Shown here piece after piece: positions 45,724-54,660 of a DNA stretch of 64,000 bases. Numbering within the stretch: the first letter of the stretch is position 1; each line of letters starts with the position of its first letter. The notes under the pieces are model-generated. The model did not search any database and had not been told where the DNA came from. It saw only the letters and a list, made by a program, of their open reading frames with translations. The translations under genes were made by a program, and so were the position numbers. The DNA is from an uncultured Lachnospiraceae bacterium (GTDB taxonomy: Bacteria; Bacillota; Clostridia; Lachnospirales; Lachnospiraceae): positions 1-64,000 of the forward strand of contig CADACD010000011.1 of NCBI GenBank assembly GCA_902786365.1, written 5' to 3'.

Positions 45724-46167
45724 CTATTCTCTTGCAAGTATTTTCAAATAATGTATTCCTTTTTTCTCTTCTATAGAATCTAGCATCTGTGATACATTTC
45801 CGGTCTGCGGACCGACATCCACACTCAAGGTAAGCGTTGCGACTCCATTAATAGGAATTGTCTGATGAATTGTAAGAATATTCGCATTATACTCCGCTAT
45901 CAGCTTCAATACTCCTGACAACAAGCCCGGTTCATCATCCATCTGCAATACAAACGTTATTGTCTTGCCTCTTGCATTGTCATGAAACGGAAATATATCA
46001 TCTTTGTACTTATAAAATGAACTCCTGCTGATTCCGGTAATATCAACTGCTTCCTGTATAGACATGGCTTTCTCCGATTCCAAAAGTCTCTTTGCCTCTA
46101 CTACCTTCAGCAGAACTTCCGGAACTGCCTTTTTTTTCAACACATAATATTTGTTTTCATCTGACAT
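45724..46167 (-). CDS. ACT-domain regulatory protein (PheB/YszB-like)
   Basis: A 147-residue protein: an N-terminal helix-turn-helix-like part (SMSIQEAVDITGISRSSFYKYKDDIF in pieces, about residues 35-61) and a C-terminal ACT domain (KTITFVLQMDDEPGLLSGVLKLIAEYNANILTIHQ in pieces, about 68-147). This family is regularly found upstream of hom in Firmicutes and is thought to sense an amino acid. It is 113 bases from hom on the same strand. Confidence 0.88.
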   Translation of the reverse strand: MSDENKYYVLKKKAVPEVLLKVVEAKRLLESEKAMSIQEAVDITGISRSSFYKYKDDIFPFHDNARGKTITFVLQMDDEPGLLSGVLKLIAEYNANILTIHQTIPINGVATLTLSVDVGPQTGNVSQMLDSIEEKKGIHYLKILARE

Positions 46168-46389
46168 TTTTGCTCTCCATATTCAAATTACAGATTTTCA
46201 TTCGTTCGTTTCTTACTTCGTAAAATAATTGTATCACTTATGAATGTTTTTCCCAAAAATACAGTTGTGTTCAACTCAAAGAATTTTACCATACTTTGAG
46301 GTCCATTTCAAGACTAAAATTGCTACAATTTATATCAGCTGTCTGGTTACTGTGTTCACACGCCTCTGAATGTACCAGCAAAATAAATA

Positions 46390-46425
46390 AGCAGCCTCAC
46401 ACATATTTATATATCTGAGACTGCT
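46390..46425 (-). terminator. Terminator after the CheW-like gene
   Basis: AGCAGCCTCA (46390-46399) pairs with TGAGACTGCT (46416-46425) with one mismatch; T-rich DNA follows on the minus strand. It lies 9 bases after the CheW-like stop codon. Confidence 0.6.
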
Positions 46426-46433
46426 CAATTATC

Positions 46434-46952
46434 TTAATAATTCTTTTTTATAATATTAATTTCATTTGCAATTTGATTTTTTTCTTCAGTTGTCAAAAGT
46501 CTTTCTATATCTAATATCATAATGACTCTTTCATCAACCTTTAAAATCTTATCATAACACTGTGTGTGTTCTGTTCGTATAATATCCGGAATATCAAATA
46601 GTTTTTTTTCTCCAGCCATATCAATTTTTTCAACATAATCTGCTTTCATCGCAAACTGTATGTTGTCAATTTCTACTATTATATACCTTATCTCATCGGC
46701 AGCTTGAACATCAATTTTTTCACTTTGGTCACAGCCGAGCTTGTCACTATCCCTCCGTTTTATGAGTGCAAATTTATTTTTCAAGCTAAAAACAGGAATT
46801 TTCTTACCTCTGTAGTTAATCGTTTCCTTTATAGTATCACTTTTTATTACAGACGGATACACATCTGATATAATTTCTATTCCACTAACAAAATTGATAT
46901 CGATACCATATTCTTCATCCTCAATCCTGAATATTAACGGAATAAAATCCAT
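46434..46952 (-). CDS. CheW-like chemotaxis-coupling domain protein
   Basis: A 172-residue protein built as a CheW fold: PLIFRIEDEEYGIDINFVSGIE at the N-terminus (the classic IGxEEYAI-like opening), TINYRGKKIPVFSLKNKF in the middle, and IDNIQFAMKADYVEKI near 110, ending in the LTTEEKNQI helix. It could couple a chemoreceptor to CheA; no cheA or other che gene is next to it. GGAGG fits the ATG at 46950-46952 and rules out the longer frame. Confidence 0.85.
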   Translation of the reverse strand: MDFIPLIFRIEDEEYGIDINFVSGIEIISDVYPSVIKSDTIKETINYRGKKIPVFSLKNKFALIKRRDSDKLGCDQSEKIDVQAADEIRYIIVEIDNIQFAMKADYVEKIDMAGEKKLFDIPDIIRTEHTQCYDKILKVDERVIMILDIERLLTTEEKNQIANEINIIKKNY

Positions 46953-47069
46953 ATCATCAATCCTCCGTTCATATAATATATTACCACTCATCGGATGCAT
47001 CGCACGCCAACGAGGCTTGATGTTATTCTCTTGCTTTCACTTCGGAAACTACTCTGCTTACAGATGCTT

Positions 47070-48183
47070 TTACTGATTATTCAGGTTGTTCCATTTTAAA
47101 TAAGCACTGATAAACGGATCCAAATCTCCATCAAGAACTGCTGAAACATTGCCACTCTCAAAATTAGTTCTATGATCTTTTACCATTGTATATGGCTGCA
47201 TAACATAAGAACGAATCTGATTTCCAAAATTAATATCTTTAATCTCACCTCTGATGTCTGATATTTTTTCCGCATTCTCTGCTTTCTTCAAAAGATACAG
47301 TTTAGCCTTTAACATCTGCATTGCTTTATCCTTATTCTGAAACTGCGAACGCTCATTTTGGCATTGAACAACAATTCCTGTCGGCTTGTGTGTAATTCGT
47401 ATAGCAGATGATGTCTTATTAATGTGCTGTCCACCTGCACCACTACTTCTGTAAGTATCAATTCTCAAGTCATCTTCATTAATATCAATATCGATGTCTT
47501 CCTCTATATCTGGCATCACATCACATGATGCAAATGATGTCTGCCTTTTTCCTGCCGCATTAAACGGAGAAATTCTCACAAGTCTGTGAACACCTTTCTC
47601 TGACTTCAAATATCCATAGGCATTCTCTCCATTAATCTGCATGGTCACTGATTTCAGTCCCGCCTCATCTCCATCAAGAAAATCAAGAACCTCAACCTGA
47701 TAGCCTTTTTTCTCTGCAAACCTCGTATACATTCTAGCTAACATACTTGCCCAGTCACAAGATTCAGTTCCTCCTGCACCGGCATGCAGTGTAAGGATTG
47801 CATTATTTCTATCATACTCTTCTGACAAAAGAGTGGCAATTCTCAAACTCTCAAATTCCTCTTCAAACTTTTCAAACTCTTCTGCCACTTCCTCTACCAG
47901 TTCTATATCTCCCTCTTCATATCCCATTTCAATCAGAGTTTTGATATCTTCAAATGAATTTTGCAGTTTCTGATATTTTTCAATATCATTTTTCAGACTT
48001 TTAAGTTCTATAACCTGCTTGCCTGCCTTTTCTGCATCATTCCAAAAATCAGGAGATTCCATTGTCTTTTCAAGTTCTTCTATCTTTTCACTCTTATTAG
48101 CGAGGTCAAAGTGAATCCCTCAATTCATTAAGCGGATTTTCATACTGTGAAATGCTATATTTGTACTGATCTAATTCTACCAC
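47070..48183 (-). CDS. prfB: Peptide chain release factor 2, with programmed +1 frameshift
   Basis: RF2 recognises UAA and UGA stop codons. The gene starts with GTG at 48181-48183 (site AAGGTGA), encoding MVELDQYKYSISQYENPL and on to LRDSL, then meets CTT-TGA-C: the in-frame TGA is at 48106-48108, preceded by the internal GAGGG. A +1 shift reads CTT-GAC and continues as LDLANKSEKIEEL into the remaining 340 codons. The GGQ motif is seen in SSGAGGQHINKTSSAIRI. Shifting depends on RF2 levels, so the gene regulates itself. It starts 5 bases after secA. Confidence 0.95.
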
Positions 48184-48187
48184 TTAA

Positions 48188-50758
48188 TCACCTTCTTCCA
48201 CAACACTGTTTATATTTCTTGCCACTTCCACAAGGGCACGGATCATTCGGATATACCTTGGCCTCAGCTCTCTTCTTTGGTGTCTTTACTGCTGAGTCAT
48301 CTTTATTGGTTCCTGTCACCTTTGCTACCTGCTCTCTCTCCACCTTCTGTTCTACTTTTGCATGAAGCAGTACCTTAACAGTGTCTTCCTTGATACTTTC
48401 TGTCATATCATTGAACATATCATAGCCTGTCATCTTATACTCTACAAGCGGATCTCTCTGTCCATATGCCTGTAATCCTATACCCTGACGCAGCTGATCC
48501 ATATCATCGATATGATCCATCCACTTTCTGTCAATTACCTTAAGCAAAATTACACGCTCTAACTCTCTTATCTGCTCTGCTTCCGGGAACTCTGCTTCTT
48601 TTGCCTCATACATTTTAACAGCCTGCTCTTTGAGATACTGAACCATTTGTGCTTTTCTAAATGTAGATTTCTGTTCATCGTCTAAAGAGATGACATCAAA
48701 CGGGAATATTGGTATGAGTAATTCGTTAAGTTCTACCATATCCCACTCATCTGCCGACTGATCCGCTGACAGACACATATCTGTCATATTCTCAACAACA
48801 TCTGTTATCATCTTGTAAATCGAATCACGCATATTATCGCCATTCAGAACACGAAGTCTCTCAGCATAAATTGTCTCACGCTGCTCGTTCATAACCTGAT
48901 CATATTCTAAAAGATTCTTTCTTATACCATAGTTATTTCCCTCTATTCTCTTCTGTGCACTTTCAATCGTCTTCGAAAGCATGCTGTGTTCTATCGGCTC
49001 ATCTTCTTCTATACCTAAAGTATTAAATACAGACATCATTCTATCTGAACCAAATAATCTCATCAAATCATCTTCTAACGAAATAAAGAAGCGTGATACA
49101 CCAGGATCTCCCTGTCTTCCGGAACGACCTCTCAACTGATTATCAATACGTCTCGACTCATGTCTTTCGGTTCCGATAATCATCAGTCCACCGGCTTCTC
49201 TTGATTTTTCATCAAGCTTAATATCTGTACCACGACCTGCCATATTAGTGGCAATAGTTACCGCACCAAACACACCTGCTTCTGCAACAATCTCTGCTTC
49301 TAACTCATGGAACTTCGCATTCAATACTTTATGTGGAACACCTTTCTTTTTCAAAAGATTACTCAATTCTTCTGACGCCTCAATCGTAATTGTACCTACA
49401 AGAATAGGCTGTCCTGTTTCATGTGTCTCAACAATCTGTTTTACGATTGCATTCAATTTTCCTTTTTTCGTTTTATAAACAGCATCCGGCAAGTCTATTC
49501 TGGCAATCGGTTTATTGGTAGGAACTTCAACAACATCCATTCCATAAATATTTCTAAATTCCTGTTCTTCCGTAAGCGCTGTACCTGTCATACCACATTT
49601 CTTCCGGTATTTATTAAAGAAGTTCTGGAATGTAATTGTCGCAAGTGTTTTACTCTCTCTCTTCACCTTTACATGTTCTTTTGCTTCAATCGCCTGATGA
49701 AGTCCATCAGAATATCTTCTGCCCGGCATGATACGTCCTGTAAACTCATCTACAATAAGAACTTCATCATCTTTTACAACATAATCCTTATCCTTAAACA
49801 TAAGATAATTGGCTCTAAGTGCAAGGATGATATTGTGCTGGATTTCAAGATTCTCTGGATCTGCAAGATTTTCAATTCCAAAGAATTTCTCTACTTTCTT
49901 AACACCTTCAGCAGTAAGGTTAACAACTCTGTCCTTTTCATTGACAATAAAGTCGCCTTCCTCCTCTATCTCTTCTTTCATAATCGCAGCCATCTTGGTA
50001 AGTTCTGCACTTTCCTTACCTTTCTTTAACTGACGCGCAAGTATATCAGCTGTCTCATAGAGCTTTGTAGACTTTCCGCTCTGTCCCGAGATGATAAGCG
50101 GTGTTCTCGCCTCATCAATCAATACAGAGTCTACCTCATCGACAATGGCAAAGTGAAGTCCTCTCTGAACGAGTTCCTTCTTATATATCACCATGTTATC
50201 TCTCAAATAATCAAATCCAAGCTCATTGTTTGTAATATATGTAATATCACAATTGTAAGCTTCTCTTCTCTCATCATTTTCCATATCATTCAGTACAACA
50301 CCAACTGTCAGTCCAAGAAATCTGTGTACTTGTCCCATCCACTCAGCATCACGGTGAGCAAGATAATCATTTACTGTTACGACATGGACACCTTTTCCTT
50401 CCAAAGCATTCAAATATGCCGGAAGCAGACATGTCTGTGTCTTACCTTCACCTGTCTTCATCTCAGCAATTCTTCCCTGATGAAGAATGATTCCACCCAT
50501 CAGCTGGCACTCGTAATGCTCTGTTCCCAGCACTCTTCTTGCTGCCTCTCTAACAACAGCATATGCTTCCGGCAAGATATCATCTAATGTCTCTCCTTCT
50601 GAAAGTCTCTTTTTAAATTCTGTAGTCTTATCTCTTAACTGTTCATCACTCATCTCCATCATCTCGGGTCTGAGTGCTACTATCTTATTAACTATAGGTT
50701 TTATCCTCTTTATTTCTCTTTCACTATGTGTTCCGAACACTTTTGATATAATGCCCAT
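48188..50758 (-). CDS. secA: Preprotein translocase ATPase SecA
   Basis: An 856-residue motor that drives secreted proteins through SecYEG. Visible are the DEAD-type Walker A in [37 protein letters not shown] (Walker B and preprotein-binding region), [10 protein letters not shown] and [10 protein letters not shown] (second motor domain), and a C-terminal zinc-binding SEC-C motif [17 protein letters not shown] that contacts SecB or the ribosome. It is followed at once by prfB, so the two are cotranscribed. Confidence 0.98.
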   Translation of the reverse strand: MGIISKVFGTHSEREIKRIKPIVNKIVALRPEMMEMSDEQLRDKTTEFKKRLSEGETLDDILPEAYAVVREAARRVLGTEHYECQLMGGIILHQGRIAEMKTGEGKTQTCLLPAYLNALEGKGVHVVTVNDYLAHRDAEWMGQVHRFLGLTVGVVLNDMENDERREAYNCDITYITNNELGFDYLRDNMVIYKKELVQRGLHFAIVDEVDSVLIDEARTPLIISGQSGKSTKLYETADILARQLKKGKESAELTKMAAIMKEEIEEEGDFIVNEKDRVVNLTAEGVKKVEKFFGIENLADPENLEIQHNIILALRANYLMFKDKDYVVKDDEVLIVDEFTGRIMPGRRYSDGLHQAIEAKEHVKVKRESKTLATITFQNFFNKYRKKCGMTGTALTEEQEFRNIYGMDVVEVPTNKPIARIDLPDAVYKTKKGKLNAIVKQIVETHETGQPILVGTITIEASEELSNLLKKKGVPHKVLNAKFHELEAEIVAEAGVFGAVTIATNMAGRGTDIKLDEKSREAGGLMIIGTERHESRRIDNQLRGRSGRQGDPGVSRFFISLEDDLMRLFGSDRMMSVFNTLGIEEDEPIEHSMLSKTIESAQKRIEGNNYGIRKNLLEYDQVMNEQRETIYAERLRVLNGDNMRDSIYKMITDVVENMTDMCLSADQSADEWDMVELNELLIPIFPFDVISLDDEQKSTFRKAQMVQYLKEQAVKMYEAKEAEFPEAEQIRELERVILLKVIDRKWMDHIDDMDQLRQGIGLQAYGQRDPLVEYKMTGYDMFNDMTESIKEDTVKVLLHAKVEQKVEREQVAKVTGTNKDDSAVKTPKKRAEAKVYPNDPCPCGSGKKYKQCCGRR

Positions 50759-50880
50759 TACTTATCTCCTAATCTTTTATAGTATTTCAGATTATAAATC
50801 TGGATTTTGTTTACACATGATTAACATTTTAACACTAAACAGTTATTTATTCAACAATTTATACATAAAATATATATAAA

Positions 50881-50916
50881 AAATCGCAATAAATATATTT
50901 TTATTTATTGCGATTT
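50881..50916. terminator. Terminator between hpf and secA
   Basis: AAATCGCAATAAATA (50881-50895) and TATTTATTGCGATTT (50902-50916) form a perfect 15-base stem with a six-base loop. It ends the hpf transcript on the minus strand. Confidence 0.85.
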
Positions 50917-50990
50917 CATAATTTCCTCACTAAATTTTCTTATTTATTCTGTAATTTGTCAAACACTTCATTTTTTAACAAACTATTATC

Positions 50991-51518
50991 TTAAAATTCC
51001 GGTTCGATAAGTCCGTATGTGTTTCCTTTTCTTTTATAAACTACATTAACCTCATCTGTTTCTGAATTAGAGAACACATAGAAATTATGTCCTAATAATT
51101 CCATCTGTACACATGCCTCTTCCGGATCCATTGGCTTGATACCAAATCTTTTTGTTCTGATAATCTTTATGGAATCATCTTCATCATACTCTCTGTCAAT
51201 AAATTCCTGATTGAAACTTTCTCTTAACTGATGCTTATCAACAATCTTGTTCTTATACTTCTTGAGCTGTCTCTCAATAATCTCCTCAACAAGATCTATT
51301 GAGACATACATATCGCTGCTGACCTGTTCTGATCTGATGATGTTTCCTTTAACAGGTATCGTCACCTCAATCTTCTGTCTCTCTTTTTCGACACTCAGAG
51401 TAACATGTACCTCTGTATCCGCTGTAAAATACCTCTCCAACTTCCCAATCTTATCCTGTACTGCGTTTCTTAATCCCTCTGTTACATCAATGTTTCTTCC
51501 TGTAATCACGTATCTCAT
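50991..51518 (-). CDS. hpf: Long-form ribosome hibernation promoting factor
   Basis: A 175-residue protein with the S30Ae N-terminal domain (MRYVITGRNIDVTEGLRNAV, VHVTLSVEKERQKIEVTI) and the C-terminal dimerisation domain (IIRTKRFGIKPMDPEEACVQMELLGHNFYVFSN in pieces) that pairs 70S ribosomes into inactive 100S dimers during slow growth. AAGGAG is at the right distance from the ATG at 51516-51518, not from the ATG three codons upstream. Confidence 0.96.
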   Translation of the reverse strand: MRYVITGRNIDVTEGLRNAVQDKIGKLERYFTADTEVHVTLSVEKERQKIEVTIPVKGNIIRSEQVSSDMYVSIDLVEEIIERQLKKYKNKIVDKHQLRESFNQEFIDREYDEDDSIKIIRTKRFGIKPMDPEEACVQMELLGHNFYVFSNSETDEVNVVYKRKGNTYGLIEPEF

Positions 51519-52183
51519 GCTGTCCATCTCCTTTTCCCATTATTGAACCTTCATAATGTCTCTCACTAAGTCTCTCACTATCCTGCTCAACATTACAAAT
51601 CATCATCACCATTCAATTCCAACTTTGACATTTTCTTTTTCAATGCTATTGATCCTGTTTGAATAGTAACAATTGATAAATAAGCAATACCTTCTTCGTT
51701 TATTGGTTATTTATGTTTTATATTATACCATATTATCATTTTTTTTCAAGAACAATACGCAACATTATATATTAACTTCCTTTCAGCGTTACTATTCAAC
51801 TAAATTGTATCTATATCTTTATTTTGTCAAGTAATTATTTTTGATTTTTGACAATTTATTAATTTTTAACAAAATTTTTGATTATTTTACTTTTAACATA
51901 TCCTTATACAAATTCACACTTATCCATGTGGATAACATGGATAACATTATGCATAACTTTATTTTTTCGATATTTTATGCCAATTTATGTGTTTTTTTCT
52001 TTAAAGTTATCCACGTTTTCTTCATTATATTGTTGATAAATTGTTGTTGACATTCTTACATATGTGTGTTTTTTGATTTTTATTTGTGCATTTTTTACAA
52101 AATTCGCATTATTATATCTCTTTTATGCAGGGCATAAAACGTATACTCTTTTACTCTGGTACATATAAATTTAGCTGTATAAA
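51519..52183. other. AT-rich gap with a cluster of DnaA-box-like sequences
   Basis: This gene-free stretch contains TGTGGATAA (51927-51935), a perfect DnaA box on the minus strand, flanked by TTATCCATG (51920-51928) and CATGGATAA (51936-51944), with TTATCCACG at 52007-52015 and near matches such as TGTTGATAA close to 52031. The surroundings are runs of A and T. It resembles a DnaA-binding region, but the flanking genes do not diverge from it. The hpf promoter also lies here. No small gene was recognised. Confidence 0.5.
51722..51749 (-). promoter_or_regulatory. Predicted promoter of hpf
   Basis: On the minus strand TTGAAA (51744-51749) and TATAAT (51722-51727) are 16 bases apart, with TGG before the -10 box. 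It gives a leader of roughly 200 bases for hpf. Confidence 0.6.
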
Positions 52184-52186
52184 AAA

Positions 52187-52216
52187 ATAGCACACCACAC
52201 AATCATGGTATGCTAT
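52187..52216 (-). terminator. Terminator after the NlpC/P60 gene
   Basis: ATAGCACACCA (52187-52197) pairs with TGGTATGCTAT (52206-52216) with one mismatch; TTTTTTTATA follows on the minus strand. Confidence 0.8.
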
Positions 52217-52253
52217 CTTCTTATTTACTATGTGAATCACAGATATTTATAAA

Positions 52254-53648
52254 CTACTGAATAATTCTTACTGCACAAATAGGTGATCTGTAGAATGCAT
52301 CTGAAACTTTAATTCCTGTTGCAGGTGTACTTGCATGTACAACCTGTCCACCACCTATATACAATGCAACATGTCCAATTCCACTTCCGCCACTTGAGTA
52401 GAACAACAAATCTCCTGGTAATAAAGAGTCTGTAGATACTCTAACACCACATGATGACTGTGAACCCGACTGATGTGGAAGGCTATATCCAAAATGTGCA
52501 TAAACAGACATTGTAAATCCTGAACAGTCTGTACCATTTGTCAAGCTTGAACCTCCATATACATATGGATTACCAACAAACTGTAATGCATATGCAACAA
52601 CTGCCTCTCTCAATGCTGATGATGTAGATGTATCATATACTTCATTCACAACAGGTTCTGGCTCTGTATAAGTTTCTTCATAATAATCGTTGTTACTTTG
52701 TGTCTCTGTTTTGGTTGTCTCTGCAGCCGCTGCCTGTGCTGCTTCTCTGGCAGCCTGTTCTTCTCTTCTCTTCTTCTCTTCTGCTTCTTTTGCTTCCTGA
52801 GCTTTTCTTTCTGCCTCTTCTGCTTCTTTCTTCTTACGTTCTTCTTCTTCTATTCTTGCCTGTTCTTCTTCCAATGTAACCGCTGTATCAAAGGAAACAT
52901 TAATATCAACAAAATCCATTGATACCCAGCCCTGAACATCTTCATCTACATTCAAATAAACCCATCCGTTACCATATTCGATAACATCGAATACTCCGCC
53001 TTCTGGGAGCTGTGTAAGAATAGAACTATCTGTTCCCTGGCTTTCTCTTACATTAAGTGTCTCTGTTTTTACTGTAGCGTTAACATATCCACACTGCACA
53101 GCAATCTCTTTTGCCTCTTCACCTGTAACGAAATAATCTGATTTAATATATCCTGTAACATTGCCTGATACAATCTTATACCAGTCACCTTCCACTGCAA
53201 GGATGGTTGCTGCACAATTATTATATATCTTACCTACTATTTCTGCATCTACACTAGGATTCTCTCTTACATTAACATAATCTTCAACCTTTGTCATAGC
53301 TATTGTATCGTATACAGATTTCGCTTTTTCTTCTTCCTCTGCCCCAGCTGTTTCTTGTTCTTCACCAGATTCTTCTTCTGATTTCTCAGCTTCAGTATCC
53401 TCTACCTCAGCCTCTTCCATTGAATCCTCTGTTGCCATAACTGTCTGATTGATTAACTCTGTAAGCTCTGCCTGTTTTGTATAATTATTTATATCATAAT
53501 TCTGTAATGCAATTGCAATACCTGCATCAGGAATATTAACTGCATACTTTTCTGCTTCACCTTTTGCGTTAGCATTAACATTTGTTCCCATTACTGATGT
53601 TATAACCAAAATTCCGGCTATAATCTTTAAACCTTTCTTTTTCACCAA
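52254..53648 (-). CDS. Secreted NlpC/P60 peptidoglycan hydrolase with two SH3b domains
   Basis: A 464-residue exported hydrolase: signal peptide (about residues 1-27), acidic linker, two bacterial SH3 domains (around YVNVRENPSVDAEIVG at 125 and LNVRESQGTDSSILT at 198), a Lys/Glu/Ala-rich coiled coil (about 265-315), and a C-terminal NlpC/P60 domain with Cys375 (TDCSGFT), His426 (GHVALYIG) and His438 (VVHAS). It should cleave cell-wall peptides during growth or separation. The start is TTG at 53646-53648 or GTG at 53643-53645. A near-consensus promoter lies 100 bases upstream. Confidence 0.93.
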   Translation of the reverse strand: MVKKKGLKIIAGILVITSVMGTNVNANAKGEAEKYAVNIPDAGIAIALQNYDINNYTKQAELTELINQTVMATEDSMEEAEVEDTEAEKSEEESGEEQETAGAEEEEKAKSVYDTIAMTKVEDYVNVRENPSVDAEIVGKIYNNCAATILAVEGDWYKIVSGNVTGYIKSDYFVTGEEAKEIAVQCGYVNATVKTETLNVRESQGTDSSILTQLPEGGVFDVIEYGNGWVYLNVDEDVQGWVSMDFVDINVSFDTAVTLEEEQARIEEEERKKKEAEEAERKAQEAKEAEEKKRREEQAAREAAQAAAAETTKTETQSNNDYYEETYTEPEPVVNEVYDTSTSSALREAVVAYALQFVGNPYVYGGSSLTNGTDCSGFTMSVYAHFGYSLPHQSGSQSSCGVRVSTDSLLPGDLLFYSSGGSGIGHVALYIGGGQVVHASTPATGIKVSDAFYRSPICAVRIIQ

Positions 53649-53749
53649 ACCTCTTCCTTTCTGTGAAATCCAATACCTCTATAGTTACTTTTTGTCGTTT
53701 TCTGTTGTATTTTCTTTAATTTGTTACAATTTTATTAAAATCCTTTTAC

Positions 53750-53778
53750 ATTTTAGCAAATGAAGGTCTACTTGTCAA
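53750..53778 (-). promoter_or_regulatory. Predicted promoter of the NlpC/P60 gene
   Basis: On the minus strand TTGACA (53773-53778) and TAAAAT (53750-53755) are 17 bases apart, followed by a leader of about 100 bases. Confidence 0.65.
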
Positions 53779-53922
53779 GAACTAACATATATATTTATTT
53801 TACTTATTTTCAATTTAGGCTCAGAATGTTATAATTATATGTATAAATTTATCATAATTATTTTTTATGCAGCAATTAATTATATATATTTTCTATCTTA
53901 TTTTTAAAGGAAGGATATTTCT

Positions 53923-54651
53923 ATGTACAATTATACTCTAGTTACCGGTGCCTCCAGAGGTATTGGAAAAGCAATCGCCCTTGAATTTGCCAGTCATGGC
54001 CACAACCTGATTATCTTATCTTCCAAAAGTCCGTCAGAACTTGACATTGTCAAGAGTGAAATTCTCTCATATAATGTGGACTGTAAAAGCTATACTATTG
54101 ATGTTTCTGACTACTTTCAGATTGAAACTCTGAAAAATTCACTTTCTGCTTTTGATATAAATATAGATTGTATTGTCAATAATGCCGGTATAAGTTATTT
54201 TGGTCTGATACAGGATATGAATATTGATGACTGGCATAAAATAATAGACACAAACCTCTCTTCTGCATTCTATACAACAAAAGTATTTTTAGATGATATG
54301 ATTAAAAAAAGAAATGGATGTATCATTAATATTTCTTCTGTTTTCGGAAATATTGGTGCATCCTGCGAGGTTGCCTATTCTGCATCAAAAGGTGGTATTA
54401 ACTCATTTACAAAAGCACTCGCAAAAGAGGTAGCTCCTTCAGGCATTCGTGTCAATGCGATTTCATGCGGCGCTATACACACTTCTATGAATGGCCGACT
54501 TAGTTCTGATGAGATATCCGATTTAGAAAATGAAATTCCAATCGGAAGAATGGGAACCTGTACAGAAGTCGCAAAACTTGCATATTCAATTTACTGTATG
54601 AATGAATACATGACAGGTCAGGTTATTTCTATTGACGGAGGATGGACTTAG
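53923..54651 (+). CDS. Short-chain dehydrogenase/reductase (FabG-like)
   Basis: A 242-residue Rossmann-fold reductase: TGASRGIGKAIALEF binds NAD(P)H, CIVNNAGISYFG is the structural motif, and the Ser-Tyr-Lys triad lies in ISSVFG and AYSASKGGIN. It could be 3-oxoacyl-ACP reductase, but it stands outside any fatty-acid operon and its sequence also suits the EF-P 5-aminopentanone reductase (YmfI) group, which finishes modification of elongation factor P. The choice is open. AAGGAAGG precedes the ATG. Confidence 0.85.
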   Translation: MYNYTLVTGASRGIGKAIALEFASHGHNLIILSSKSPSELDIVKSEILSYNVDCKSYTIDVSDYFQIETLKNSLSAFDINIDCIVNNAGISYFGLIQDMNIDDWHKIIDTNLSSAFYTTKVFLDDMIKKRNGCIINISSVFGNIGASCEVAYSASKGGINSFTKALAKEVAPSGIRVNAISCGAIHTSMNGRLSSDEISDLENEIPIGRMGTCTEVAKLAYSIYCMNEYMTGQVISIDGGWT

Positions 54652-54660
54652 GTTTAACTG

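Noticed and set aside
48100-48183. prfB pseudogene caused by an in-frame TGA
   Set aside because: The TGA sits in the known programmed frameshift signal CTT-TGA-C with an internal ribosome-binding-like GAGGG, so the gene is intact.
51900-52040. Chromosomal replication origin
   Set aside because: DnaA boxes are present, but dnaA, dnaN and other origin genes are absent and most genes on both sides point the same way, so a DnaA-binding regulatory region is more likely.
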